From positions 1 through 25,111 of IMG/VR virus record IMGVR_UViG_3300010354_000592: a DNA stretch of 25,111 nt. The stretch is one strand, 5' to 3'. The DNA comes from a virus. The notes below the pieces were generated by a model. It made no database searches. It had not been told where the DNA came from and saw nothing but the letters and a program-made list of their open reading frames with translations. Below, piece after piece: positions 8,715 through 16,198 of the stretch; within the stretch, counting starts at the first letter, position 1; each line of letters opens with the position of its first letter. Both the position numbers and the translations under genes were made by a program.

Positions 8715-9374
8715 TTATTTTAATTTGAGTTCTTTGATAAGACGAATTGCTTCGTCTTTCAAGTATCTTTGAACCGCAGCATTCTTGTCTAATTGCTCAC
8801 CTCGTAATGCTTCAAACAATTTAGAACCATGTTTCATATTCATCATGCTTTCATAAATTGCTTTGGGATAAGCGTTTGGAGCACTTGGCTGTGCTACGAT
8901 ATCAACAGTGACGATCTCAAAATCACTGACCCGTCCGTTAGTGTCGTCTACATTTCCTGATCCACGACTACTAACACCTAATTTTACTCCTGACTCTAAC
9001 ATGGTTTGTACTAACTGACCCATTGGAGTGGGAAGAATTTTTAGTTTGCCAAAGCCATTGGGTCCGTCCATCCACATTTTATTGATCATATGACTAACAC
9101 GATCTAAGTTAATTTTTAGATCGTCCGGATGATCTACTTCTCCTAGAACAGAACTTCCCTCTGATATTTGACGATTTAGTGTTTCTACGGCTCTTTCTAT
9201 TTCATGGATAGGATAAACACGCTCGTTAGCGTTTTTAACTCCTCCTTGAATGAAAATTCCCTTCATGTATAATGCCTTGGTTCCAGCATCATCTTCTTTA
9301 ACACTTTCAACCACGATATTAGCGCGGTCGAAAGTTAAGTTTTCACGAAGGGGTTTACGAATTAAACTAGCCAT
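8715..9374 (-). CDS. 21: Prohead core protease gp21
   Basis: This 219-residue serine protease cleaves core and capsid proteins during head maturation. The U9/S77-type fold is recognisable from GEVDHPDD with the probable catalytic His82, and KLGVSSRGSGNV with the nucleophilic Ser at 135 or 136. It also shows NANERVYP (residues 48-55) and an FEIVTVDIVAQPSAPNA segment (152-168) that carries the likely acidic partner. Length matches T4 gp21 (212). A GGTGAG site precedes the ATG at 9374. It follows the gp67-like gene by 11 bases, which suggests co-transcription and coupled translation. Substrates here would include the gp67-like protein, gp22 and gp23. Confidence 0.95.
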   Translation of the reverse strand: MASLIRKPLRENLTFDRANIVVESVKEDDAGTKALYMKGIFIQGGVKNANERVYPIHEIERAVETLNRQISEGSSVLGEVDHPDDLKINLDRVSHMINKMWMDGPNGFGKLKILPTPMGQLVQTMLESGVKLGVSSRGSGNVDDTNGRVSDFEIVTVDIVAQPSAPNAYPKAIYESMMNMKHGSKLFEALRGEQLDKNAAVQRYLKDEAIRLIKELKLK

Positions 9375-9385
9375 TGACTCACCGA

Positions 9386-10171
9386 TTACATCTTCTTACC
9401 GCTGATTGGACCATGTGACGTATGCTTCTCTGTCTTGGCCTTGGGAGCAGCACCGTCACCTTTACCGCCGTGACTTGCATTGCCACCTACCTTGTTGACG
9501 TTCCCACCATCATGCTCTTTAGCAGCAGGAGCGGGACGACCTTTTTCAGCAGTGTCTTTTGATTGATTTGGCTTGGCAGACATTCCTGCTTTACCAGAAT
9601 TAGCAGCAACTGGACTCTTGGCATGAGCGCCATCATCGCCATGCTTGGGCTTTGGTACAGCCTTCATAGCAACGCTTTCCATGACTTCATCTTCTTCTGA
9701 ATCTTCTTCTGAATCTTCGTCTGAATCGTCGCCCATTTCACGCTCAAAACGAGCAATGATATCGTCTAGCTTATCTTCAAGATCAACAACACGATCTTCT
9801 AGATCATCTTCACTGCTATCCATGTCTTCCATGTCGTCAGCAGCATCGTCCATATCATCTGAATCCATGTCCATATCATCGTCGGAGTCCATGTCCATGT
9901 GATCATCTGAATCCATGTCCACTGGCTCATCTGAGTCCATGTCCACTGGCTCATCTGAGTCCATGTCGTCCTCGGCAAGTTCTCCGGACTCTTCCATGCT
10001 GATTTCGTCATGAAGGTCAGAAACACCCTCTTCGATGGCTTCTTCTTCCATCATGTTCTCGTAAAGTTCACGAGACTTCTCAACTACAATCTCGTGAAAT
10101 AATTGTTTGGCACGCTCTTCGTCTTCATTGATAATAAGATCGAAAAGTTTTTCGAATTTGGCAGTAGACAT
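9386..10171 (-). CDS. 67: Acidic prohead core protein, gp67-like with long extension
   Basis: The first ~45 residues (FDLIINEDEERAKQLFHEIV, then a Glu-rich stretch) resemble the helical start of T4 gp67, the precursor of internal peptides, and the gene holds the same position before gene 21. Residues ~60-160 are almost continuous Asp/Glu/Met/Ser, with tandem VDMDSDEP-type units. Residues ~165-261 are a low-complexity Lys/Gly/Ala/His/Pro tail (KPKHGDDGAHAKSP...HTSHGPISGKKM). T4 gp67 is 80 residues, so this version is about three times longer, and its basic tail is unusual. AAGGAG and a late element lie upstream. A core role is inferred from position and N-terminus; homology over the rest cannot be shown by eye. 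Confidence 0.7.
   Translation of the reverse strand: MSTAKFEKLFDLIINEDEERAKQLFHEIVVEKSRELYENMMEEEAIEEGVSDLHDEISMEESGELAEDDMDSDEPVDMDSDEPVDMDSDDHMDMDSDDDMDMDSDDMDDAADDMEDMDSSEDDLEDRVVDLEDKLDDIIARFEREMGDDSDEDSEEDSEEDEVMESVAMKAVPKPKHGDDGAHAKSPVAANSGKAGMSAKPNQSKDTAEKGRPAPAAKEHDGGNVNKVGGNASHGGKGDGAAPKAKTEKHTSHGPISGKKM
9692..9727. repeat. 12-bp tandem repeat inside gp67-like gene
   Basis: Three copies of TTCTTCTGAATC (the third with a single G change) encode the acidic SEED-type units. This is a minor, slippage-prone low-complexity tract. Confidence 0.7.
9904..9967. repeat. 24-bp tandem repeat inside gp67-like gene
   Basis: About 2.7 copies of a 24-bp unit (CATCTGAGTCCATG followed by TCCACTGGCT) encode VDMDSDEP repeats. 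The first two copies differ at a single base, so the expansion looks recent. More diverged copies continue to about 9843. Confidence 0.8.
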
Positions 10172-10210
10172 TTAGATTTATCTCCTTGTGGTAAATGACT
10201 AGTAGTATAG

Positions 10211-10218
10211 TATTTACA
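10211..10218 (-). promoter_or_regulatory. Late promoter -10 element for gp67-like gene (TGTAAATA)
   Basis: The reverse strand reads TGTAAATACTATAC, sharing the TAAATACTAT block with the elements at 12906-12913 and 16168-16175. It lies 40 bases before the ATG at 10171, with AAGGAG in between. Confidence 0.55.
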
Positions 10219-10264
10219 TCATATCACAAAAAAGAGCGTAAAATAGCGTATTTTTTACGTTTTT

Positions 10265-10489
10265 TTATAAACCTGATCCCTGGGAGGGCGGAGCGTACTG
10301 TTTTCTGATTTGTTTTAGATTTTTTGCCTGTTCAAAAGCACGAACATCTCTCATTTTACGAAGCTTACTAATCATACCCAGAGTGAGCTTTTTTGTTTTT
10401 CTAGAGCTACCCCAAGTCAAACGACTGTTATCGTCTTTGACATCTTGTATGCCTTCTTGTGCCGCTTCATAAAATTCTCTTAGTATCAA
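10265..10489 (-). CDS. Small basic head-cluster protein (gp68 position)
   Basis: This is a 74-residue protein with a TTG start; AAGGA lies about 8 bases upstream, and the nearby ATG runs into an immediate stop. The conserved-looking core is KLTLGMISKLRKMRDVRAFE, then KNLKQIRKQYAPP (residues ~34-68), strongly basic and helical. I recall similar short proteins next to portal genes in marine T4-like phages. It sits between portal and gp67-like genes, so it may be a prohead core or vertex component, perhaps a shortened counterpart of T4 gp68 (141 residues). An exact TATAAATA late element lies upstream on the same strand at 10521-10528. Function is inferred from position only. Confidence 0.65.
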   Translation of the reverse strand: MILREFYEAAQEGIQDVKDDNSRLTWGSSRKTKKLTLGMISKLRKMRDVRAFEQAKNLKQIRKQYAPPSQGSGL

Positions 10490-10502
10490 GACATTTTCCT
10501 TG

Positions 10503-10510
10503 TATAAATA
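10503..10510 (+). promoter_or_regulatory. Exact T4-type late promoter TATAAATA for HNH gene
   Basis: This is a perfect match to the T4 late consensus. It lies 13 bases from the ATG at 10516, so transcription would start at or next to the start codon. It forms one arm of an inverted repeat with 10520-10528. Confidence 0.6.
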
Positions 10511-10515
10511 GGTAT

Positions 10516-11118
10516 ATGACTATTTATATCAAAAGACCAAGAAGTCCGATTTATAGAAAAATTTACGAGGAACACTACGGACCTATACCCAAAGATGACC
10601 AGGGTGTGTCATACGACATACATCATATTGACGGGAACCCAATGAACAATGATATTTCCAACTTGGTTGCCGTGTCTAGACAGGAACATTACGATATACA
10701 TTATCACCAAAGAGACTTCTCATCATGTTTTTCAATAGCAAAAAGATTAAATTTATCCAAAGAAGAACTATCCAAGTTAGCATCATTTGCTGGAAAAATA
10801 GGTGGTAGCAAGTCTAGAGAGCGAGTCAAAAATGGAACTCATAATTTGCTACGTAGACCTGACGGTAGTTCATCATCAGGTGACCGTTATAAAAAAGGAA
10901 ATCATCCTTTTCTAAAAATGAAATTTGATGGGCGCAACAATCCTAGATATGATGACACGATCTATATTTTTAGCAATATAGACACAGGTGAAACCGTTGA
11001 AATGACTCAATACGACTTCGTGAAACATTTTTCCCTAGAAAATTACAAAGGAAACATCAACTCAATGATAAAACATGGCAAGTTTAGGCACGTTAAACGA
11101 TGGACCGTGTTAAAATAA
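10516..11118 (+). CDS. HNH homing-type endonuclease, paralogue of the 5540-6301 gene
   Basis: Starting at the ATG at 10516 gives 200 residues beginning MTIYIKRPRSPIYRKIYEEH. The longer reading from 10459 adds 19 residues unlike the paralogue and would cross the promoter. The HNH core is IHHIDGNPMNNDISNLVAV (residues 35-53) followed by EHYDIHY. A single NGTHNLL unit is present, where the paralogue has at least four. The C-terminus (DDTIYIFSNIDTGETVEM...) aligns with that of the paralogue. The gene sits on the opposite strand inside the head cluster, between the portal and the 74-aa gene, and ends only four bases from the portal stop. No Shine-Dalgarno is visible. It is probably an intergenic homing endonuclease that arose from the same source as the other HNH gene. 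Confidence 0.83.
   Translation: MTIYIKRPRSPIYRKIYEEHYGPIPKDDQGVSYDIHHIDGNPMNNDISNLVAVSRQEHYDIHYHQRDFSSCFSIAKRLNLSKEELSKLASFAGKIGGSKSRERVKNGTHNLLRRPDGSSSSGDRYKKGNHPFLKMKFDGRNNPRYDDTIYIFSNIDTGETVEMTQYDFVKHFSLENYKGNINSMIKHGKFRHVKRWTVLK
10521..10528 (-). promoter_or_regulatory. Exact T4-type late promoter TATAAATA for 74-aa gene
   Basis: The reverse strand reads TATAAATA, 32 bases before the TTG start at 10489. It lies inside the first codons of the HNH gene on the other strand. Confidence 0.6.
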
Positions 11119-11122
11119 CCAA

Positions 11123-12889
11123 TCACATTTGAGGTGGAGGAGCTGGAGCCACTGGCGCTGGTGCTGTCATATCTGGTGACTGTGGTATGGCTCCCAAATC
11201 AGGTGGCATTGCTCCTTCTGGTGGAGATCCTTCTGATGGAATCTGATCTGCCATTTCTAAATCAGATTCTATATCACTTGTGCTAATTCCAATACTACGA
11301 AGTTCGCTGCCGTCAACATCTTCTGCTTCGGGCTCATCACGCTCTTCATGCCACATTTTTTCGTTTCGCTTAATCTCTTCTTGAGTGAGTCCAAGAAATC
11401 TTTCTAAAGCAAAACGAACACTCATATAGGGTAATTGACTGATACTAGTAAACAAATTCACTCGCTGAGCATCTATTTCTACTTGACGATAAGCAGCAAA
11501 GTTTTGAGGCTCATTAAATTTTAGATCAAATAGACCGCTATCAATATTAAACCCTCTCCAACGAAGAAACAGTTTGAATTCTTCGTTTAGCTTTCTAATA
11601 ATATAGTTTTGTAATCTCTTACAGTATTCGTTAAATCTGTTTTCCTGAATTAGAGCGTTACCTACTTTGCCATCAACAAATGCTCGTTCACTATCTTCTG
11701 GTCCTGTTGGCAGATAACTACTAGGTATACGAAGACCACGAGCTAGTTTATTATTAAAATATCTAAGATCGTCTATTTCGCCAAGATTTTGACCACCAGG
11801 TAGCACATCAACTGAGCTTCCACGACCATCAGCAGTCACAGGAAAGAAGTAATCTTCATTTATACTCAATGGATTGTAAGTAGCATCTAGAGTAGATTGA
11901 CCTCCATGTACTGAGGGAATACGTCGCTGATGAATTTCATCTTTGATACGATTTACAAAACTCATAGCCATATGACTTGGCATGTTGCCTACATCAATCT
12001 TAAACACTCGTCGTTCGGGAGCACGCTGAACTCTATAAATTAAGATAGCGTCTTCTAGAAGTTCTTTTTGCTTATAAGTTTTGAATATATTTTCTAAAAC
12101 ACTTTGTCCAAATGGCCAATAATGATCTAGACCTTCAGTTAGTCCTAGATGAACAACATGCTTAGCATCAATAGCGCTCTCATGAAGTCCCAAACTAAAA
12201 CGAGTACCACTTGATCCATAGGGTTGATTGGGGGCTGTATAACTATACTGAGCACTATATCCCGCTGTTGGGGGTTGACTTTGAAAATCTGTTGTAGTTT
12301 TTTCAGCAACCGTTAGATTTTGTAAATTGAAGTTAAGATCTCGAACGATATACTGTTCAGGTTCTTTACCTTCGCTTTCATTCACAATGACCTTGACTAC
12401 CTTGGTCATATCTACCCAGTTGAGCTTAAATGTTTCAGGATCTCTAATGAATACTTGATCGCCATATTTTAGAACATTTCTGAACATTTTGAACATTCTG
12501 CTGTCAAACTCATTGAGCTTGCACCATTGAACGAGCTGCTTTTTGATAAGATTTACTTCGGTTTCAGTTGGGTCTTCATTAAATTTTATTTCAAATGCTG
12601 TACCGTTCTGTTCATTTTTCTGAGTACTAAACTCTGAAAGAATATCAAGTGAAGCGTTGATCTCGGGATCAACGTCCATAATTTCATATTGATTATATCG
12701 TTCTATTCTGTTTGGATGACCAGTATATACTTCGGGCAGACGACTTTGATAGTTTCTAAAGGCAAAGTCGTTAGAATAGCCTCCAGTTGACGGTTTTTGA
12801 GTAGCAACCGGAGCTCCAGGATTAGTAGCCCATCCAGAGATAGGGCTCATCATTCCATCTTTGTTTCTAAAGTTTTTAGTATATGCCAT
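11123..12889 (-). CDS. 20: Portal protein gp20
   Basis: This 588-residue protein forms the dodecameric head vertex through which DNA is packaged and to which the tail joins. Gp20-type signatures seen are RIERYNQYEIMDVDPEINAS (residues ~61-80), VFIRDPETFKLNWVDM, HVVHLGLTEG, YRVQRAPERRVFKIDVGNMP (~288-307), HGGQSTLDATYNPLSINEDYFFP, GGQNLGEIDDLRYFNNKL and SYLPTGPEDSERAF. T4 gp20 is 524 residues. The extra length is largely a Pro/Ala/Met-rich, probably disordered C-terminus (last ~45 residues). The start is supported by a late element just upstream at 12906-12913; the leader is short and the Shine-Dalgarno weak (GGA). It follows the tape-measure gene by 26 bases. Confidence 0.97.
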   Translation of the reverse strand: MAYTKNFRNKDGMMSPISGWATNPGAPVATQKPSTGGYSNDFAFRNYQSRLPEVYTGHPNRIERYNQYEIMDVDPEINASLDILSEFSTQKNEQNGTAFEIKFNEDPTETEVNLIKKQLVQWCKLNEFDSRMFKMFRNVLKYGDQVFIRDPETFKLNWVDMTKVVKVIVNESEGKEPEQYIVRDLNFNLQNLTVAEKTTTDFQSQPPTAGYSAQYSYTAPNQPYGSSGTRFSLGLHESAIDAKHVVHLGLTEGLDHYWPFGQSVLENIFKTYKQKELLEDAILIYRVQRAPERRVFKIDVGNMPSHMAMSFVNRIKDEIHQRRIPSVHGGQSTLDATYNPLSINEDYFFPVTADGRGSSVDVLPGGQNLGEIDDLRYFNNKLARGLRIPSSYLPTGPEDSERAFVDGKVGNALIQENRFNEYCKRLQNYIIRKLNEEFKLFLRWRGFNIDSGLFDLKFNEPQNFAAYRQVEIDAQRVNLFTSISQLPYMSVRFALERFLGLTQEEIKRNEKMWHEERDEPEAEDVDGSELRSIGISTSDIESDLEMADQIPSEGSPPEGAMPPDLGAIPQSPDMTAPAPVAPAPPPQM

Positions 12890-12905
12890 GTTTAGTCCAG
12901 TATAG

Positions 12906-12913
12906 TATTTAGA
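12906..12913 (-). promoter_or_regulatory. Late promoter -10 element for portal gene (TCTAAATA)
   Basis: The reverse strand reads TCTAAATACTATAC, in the gap between tape-measure stop and portal start. It would give a leader of about 11 bases. Confidence 0.55.
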
Positions 12914-12915
12914 CT

Positions 12916-15900
12916 TTATGCGTAACCATTCTGAACAATTTCTCCAGTATTAGTGGCTACAGAATTCATATGATTTTCTACGATTCTCAGTCTCTCATCT
13001 AAAATTTCTGTCATTCTGGTAATTGCTGAAACAATAGGACTTGTGTCTACTGATAACATACCATCGATGCTAACTGGAACTGTTCTTCCATCTGCTAGTG
13101 GAATAACTGCTTCTGGTCCATTCTCACCTGCCACCGACACTCCTGATGTAATACCACCCTTGGCTAACATTTCAATGTGCCACGGATCTCGGTCGCTGAG
13201 ATTTTTACTAAGTTGCTTAAGTCCGGCTCTTTCTAAAATGCCCATTTCTGCCAACTTCGCCGCTTGTTGTATATCAACTGCTAATCCATGTTCATGTTTG
13301 CTTTTACCTGGTTCGGCTACGACAGCATTGGGATCTTTAGATTTAAGCTCTTTATTCAGTCGTTCTTGTTCCTGAGCTGTTCTAAAAGCACTATTGATCT
13401 GTAGCTTATCTTTACCATCCGATAAACGATTGAACTCTTCAGCAGCGGTTAGCACACGTTCAATAAGTTGAGGTTCTAATTTCTTAAAGGAATCTTTATT
13501 TCCAGTACCCCCACCAAATTTAAGCAAGCGCTCAATTCTAGCATCTAGATTCTCATCGTTAGAATCTCTCGATTTTTCTTCATATAACCTTTTAATGCCA
13601 GTATTGATTACCTTACTACTTGTTCGAGGGCCACCAGACATAGACCTAGTCGCTGGACCCGAGGGCTCAGTCTCTATACTATATCCTTGTTTTTCAAGAA
13701 ATGCCTTATATTTCTGAATTTTACCTTGTTCTTGTTCGCGAATCCGGTTAGGTGCGTTTCTAGATCGATTCTCACTGTCATGCAGTCTAGCAATAACATC
13801 ATGAACAGTGGCACCATCTTTAAGTCCCAATTCTTTAACATCTTCAGCGCTGAGTTTGAATTTTTTAGCCTGTTCCAGAGTCTGTGTAAGCAGAAGATTC
13901 TCGTGCTTTTTAAGATCTATGTTATTAACGTCAATATCATTTTGTATAGCATTTAGTTTTTCACTATGTTTTTGCTTTTTGGCTTCGTAACTCAGAATAT
14001 TTTGTCGTTTTTCAAGCAACTGCTTATCGATAATATTCATCTGATCAGCAATCTTTTTTCGTTCTTCGTCAGTTTTGCTTTGGGCTGCTTGAGTCTGAAG
14101 TTTTTGACGTTCGGCTTCAAGCTTCTTTTGATTGTCGATCTCAATTTGCTTCTGCTGTTCTAAATTTTTTATAGATATGTTTTCAATGTCTTGTTTGTTT
14201 TTTAGATCGCTCTGAGTTTTTCTCATTGTACCGATATCTTCAGGATTCGGTGACTTTTTATCGTCCAAGTCGATTCCAAATCCCTTAAAAAATTTAACAA
14301 TAGCCTCAGTTGCAGAATTCATAACCTTACCCAAATACTCACTGATTTTGGCTAATCGTTCAAACACCGGTGCTAAACCGTTAGCAGCAGATCCGATTGT
14401 TTTTTCTAGTGCCTGAGCGTTATTTCTAGTAGCTCGGGCATCAGCAACAGCAGCATCTCTCTGAGCGCCACTACCTTCTTTCATCGCTTTAGTAGTATCT
14501 TCGATTGCTTTCATGCCTGCTTCCTGAGACTGTCTAGCAACAATGTTTGCTCGTCTTATGTCTTCAGTTGTCAAGCCTAGTGCTGCTGTATCAACTCCAC
14601 CCAAAATACCAGCCATTTGACTTCCATATCGTTGGCTGTATTTTATAGTCTCATCAGCATATCTCTTTTGAGCACGATGTATTTCATCAACATTTTTACC
14701 GCTTACCATGCCTTGAATAGCGTCCATGCTTTCTTTGCCACGCATAGCAATATATTGTAAAGCGTCTCCAGAAATAACATCACCTACTGTTACAATTTCT
14801 TGAGCGGCTTTATAAGCCATGGGACCAAACTGCCGGGCAGCGGCAAGGCCTGCCATCATTGCGTCTGCTTGTGTTTGTTGGCCTGCTGCTACCAGTTCCT
14901 GATATTTGAGCTGTATTGACTGCTCTCTCATCATGGCTTCGCGCTCTTCTAATAGTTTATCTCTGTTTTGACCAGTTAGCTCGCTAAGCTCTTGAAGATT
15001 CTTCATATAGTTAGTGGTTATATTTCCTACCTGTTGATTAGTTTTTCCATAACCAGCACCAAAGTCAATCATTTGTTTTGCAACACGAGTATAAGTCTTT
15101 GCTAGAGATTCTGAATTGTAGCCAATATTTCTAAACATCGTCTCAAGTTCGGTATTGACTAAGTCAGACTTGAACATGTTTGCTAGATTTTTAGCACCAT
15201 CTCCTGCTGTTGAACCAAACGCTCCTAAAGACTCGCTCGTCGATTGAATGATCTGTTGATATACTCCAGCGTGATCTTTAAGAGTCAAGCCAAAACCATG
15301 AATGTTTTCTTGAACACCCATAATGCCACGACTTGTTATCTGTCCATATTCAGCAACTTGCTCAAATACTTCATTGAGCTTTTGCATGTGCTCGCTAGCG
15401 GCTACAAATAACTTTCCAAGCACAGTTACAACAGCAGCAAGAACTTTGACTATCGGACCTCCAAATACAAACATAAGTCCTGATATGATTGTGGTAATAC
15501 CTTCTAGAGCGTCACCGTATTTCTTCATTCCAGAAGTGGCACTAAACGCTCCCCGAGTAAAGTTAGCGACTACATCAATAGCACTGTTCATTGCACGTTC
15601 ATATTCGAATGCTCGCCGTTTTCTTGTCTCTAACTCTTCTTTAGTAAATTTACCAGATTTCTCTTGTGCTTTAACTCCGTCAAGTGTTGCCTTAGTAGAT
15701 GATTGAATAGATTGTGAATACTCAGCGTTGGCTTTTTGCTGTACCTTATTAGCAGCAGCCTGACTAGCGTTCATGCCTGATAATGTAGCGTTAAGACTTT
15801 GATTAATGTTAGCAGTGCTTGCTGTCAAATTCTTTTCGACACTCTTAAGATCAATACCGCCAGAAATTGTTTTGTTTAATATATCAAATGATCGGGTTAG

Positions 15901-16134
15901 TGCATCCGAACTTTGTGTTAGAGATTTAAACGAACTAGAACTTTTTTCTGTATTAGCCGTATTAGTCCTAACGGCTTTTGTATTATCCTTAACGGCTTCT
16001 GTATTAGTCTTAACGGCCGTGCTGGATTTACCAAGATTTGCCGTAAATCCCGAACTCTGATTGCCGATCAATTTGTTCAAATCATCGATAGCTTTAACCA
16101 GATCTTCGAATTTTTTAGGATCAATATCAGCCAT
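12916..16134 (-). CDS. Tail tape-measure protein with C-terminal M15-type peptidase domain
   Basis: This 1072-residue protein has long helical and coiled-coil regions (~30-180 and ~640-790, the latter rich in Gln, Lys and Glu). A hydrophobic stretch at ~210-246 fits tape-measure proteins that enter the host membrane. Near the C-terminus, residues ~915-990 carry a metallopeptidase signature: NSAFRT, then SKHEHGLAVD (S945, H947, D954), then DPWHIE (H986). This is the zinc-binding pattern of VanY/M15 L,D- or D,D-peptidases, which cut peptidoglycan cross-bridges or stems. Directly after it, GENGPEAVIPLADG is a motif widespread at the ends of tape-measure proteins. A 21-bp tandem repeat encodes TNTEAVK-like heptads near residue 45. 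Likely roles are to set tail length and open the cell wall during DNA entry. It lies immediately upstream of the portal gene and divergent from the gp26-like gene. An AAGGTG site precedes the ATG. Confidence 0.83.
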   Translation of the reverse strand: MADIDPKKFEDLVKAIDDLNKLIGNQSSGFTANLGKSSTAVKTNTEAVKDNTKAVRTNTANTEKSSSSFKSLTQSSDALTRSFDILNKTISGGIDLKSVEKNLTASTANINQSLNATLSGMNASQAAANKVQQKANAEYSQSIQSSTKATLDGVKAQEKSGKFTKEELETRKRRAFEYERAMNSAIDVVANFTRGAFSATSGMKKYGDALEGITTIISGLMFVFGGPIVKVLAAVVTVLGKLFVAASEHMQKLNEVFEQVAEYGQITSRGIMGVQENIHGFGLTLKDHAGVYQQIIQSTSESLGAFGSTAGDGAKNLANMFKSDLVNTELETMFRNIGYNSESLAKTYTRVAKQMIDFGAGYGKTNQQVGNITTNYMKNLQELSELTGQNRDKLLEEREAMMREQSIQLKYQELVAAGQQTQADAMMAGLAAARQFGPMAYKAAQEIVTVGDVISGDALQYIAMRGKESMDAIQGMVSGKNVDEIHRAQKRYADETIKYSQRYGSQMAGILGGVDTAALGLTTEDIRRANIVARQSQEAGMKAIEDTTKAMKEGSGAQRDAAVADARATRNNAQALEKTIGSAANGLAPVFERLAKISEYLGKVMNSATEAIVKFFKGFGIDLDDKKSPNPEDIGTMRKTQSDLKNKQDIENISIKNLEQQKQIEIDNQKKLEAERQKLQTQAAQSKTDEERKKIADQMNIIDKQLLEKRQNILSYEAKKQKHSEKLNAIQNDIDVNNIDLKKHENLLLTQTLEQAKKFKLSAEDVKELGLKDGATVHDVIARLHDSENRSRNAPNRIREQEQGKIQKYKAFLEKQGYSIETEPSGPATRSMSGGPRTSSKVINTGIKRLYEEKSRDSNDENLDARIERLLKFGGGTGNKDSFKKLEPQLIERVLTAAEEFNRLSDGKDKLQINSAFRTAQEQERLNKELKSKDPNAVVAEPGKSKHEHGLAVDIQQAAKLAEMGILERAGLKQLSKNLSDRDPWHIEMLAKGGITSGVSVAGENGPEAVIPLADGRTVPVSIDGMLSVDTSPIVSAITRMTEILDERLRIVENHMNSVATNTGEIVQNGYA

Positions 16135-16158
16135 TTTATTTTCGTCACCTTTGTTCCA

Positions 16159-16166
16159 CTTAAATA
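16159..16166 (+). promoter_or_regulatory. Late promoter -10 element for gp26-like gene (CTTAAATA)
   Basis: The forward strand reads CTTAAATA, 6 of 8 to consensus, 40 bases before the ATG at 16199. An AGGAG site lies about 9 bases before that ATG. It is paired back-to-back with 16168-16175. Confidence 0.5.
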
Positions 16167-16167
16167 G

Positions 16168-16175
16168 TATTTAGT
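16168..16175 (-). promoter_or_regulatory. Late promoter -10 element for tape-measure gene (ACTAAATA)
   Basis: The reverse strand reads ACTAAATACTATTTAAG, sharing TAAATACTAT with other late elements here. It lies 34 bases before the ATG at 16134. Confidence 0.55.
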
Positions 16176-16198
16176 GTTAATAATTAGGAGCATTTTCA

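Noticed and set aside
9645-9902. Ser-rich forward open frame opposite the gp67-like gene
   Set aside because: It is the complement of the Asp/Glu repeat tract and has no independent support.
9904-9967. Tandem repeat considered as a CRISPR-like array
   Set aside because: The units are contiguous without spacers and lie within a coding frame.
10459-10515. N-terminal extension of the second HNH protein
   Set aside because: The 19 extra residues have no match in the paralogue and overlap the late promoter; the ATG at 10516 fits better.
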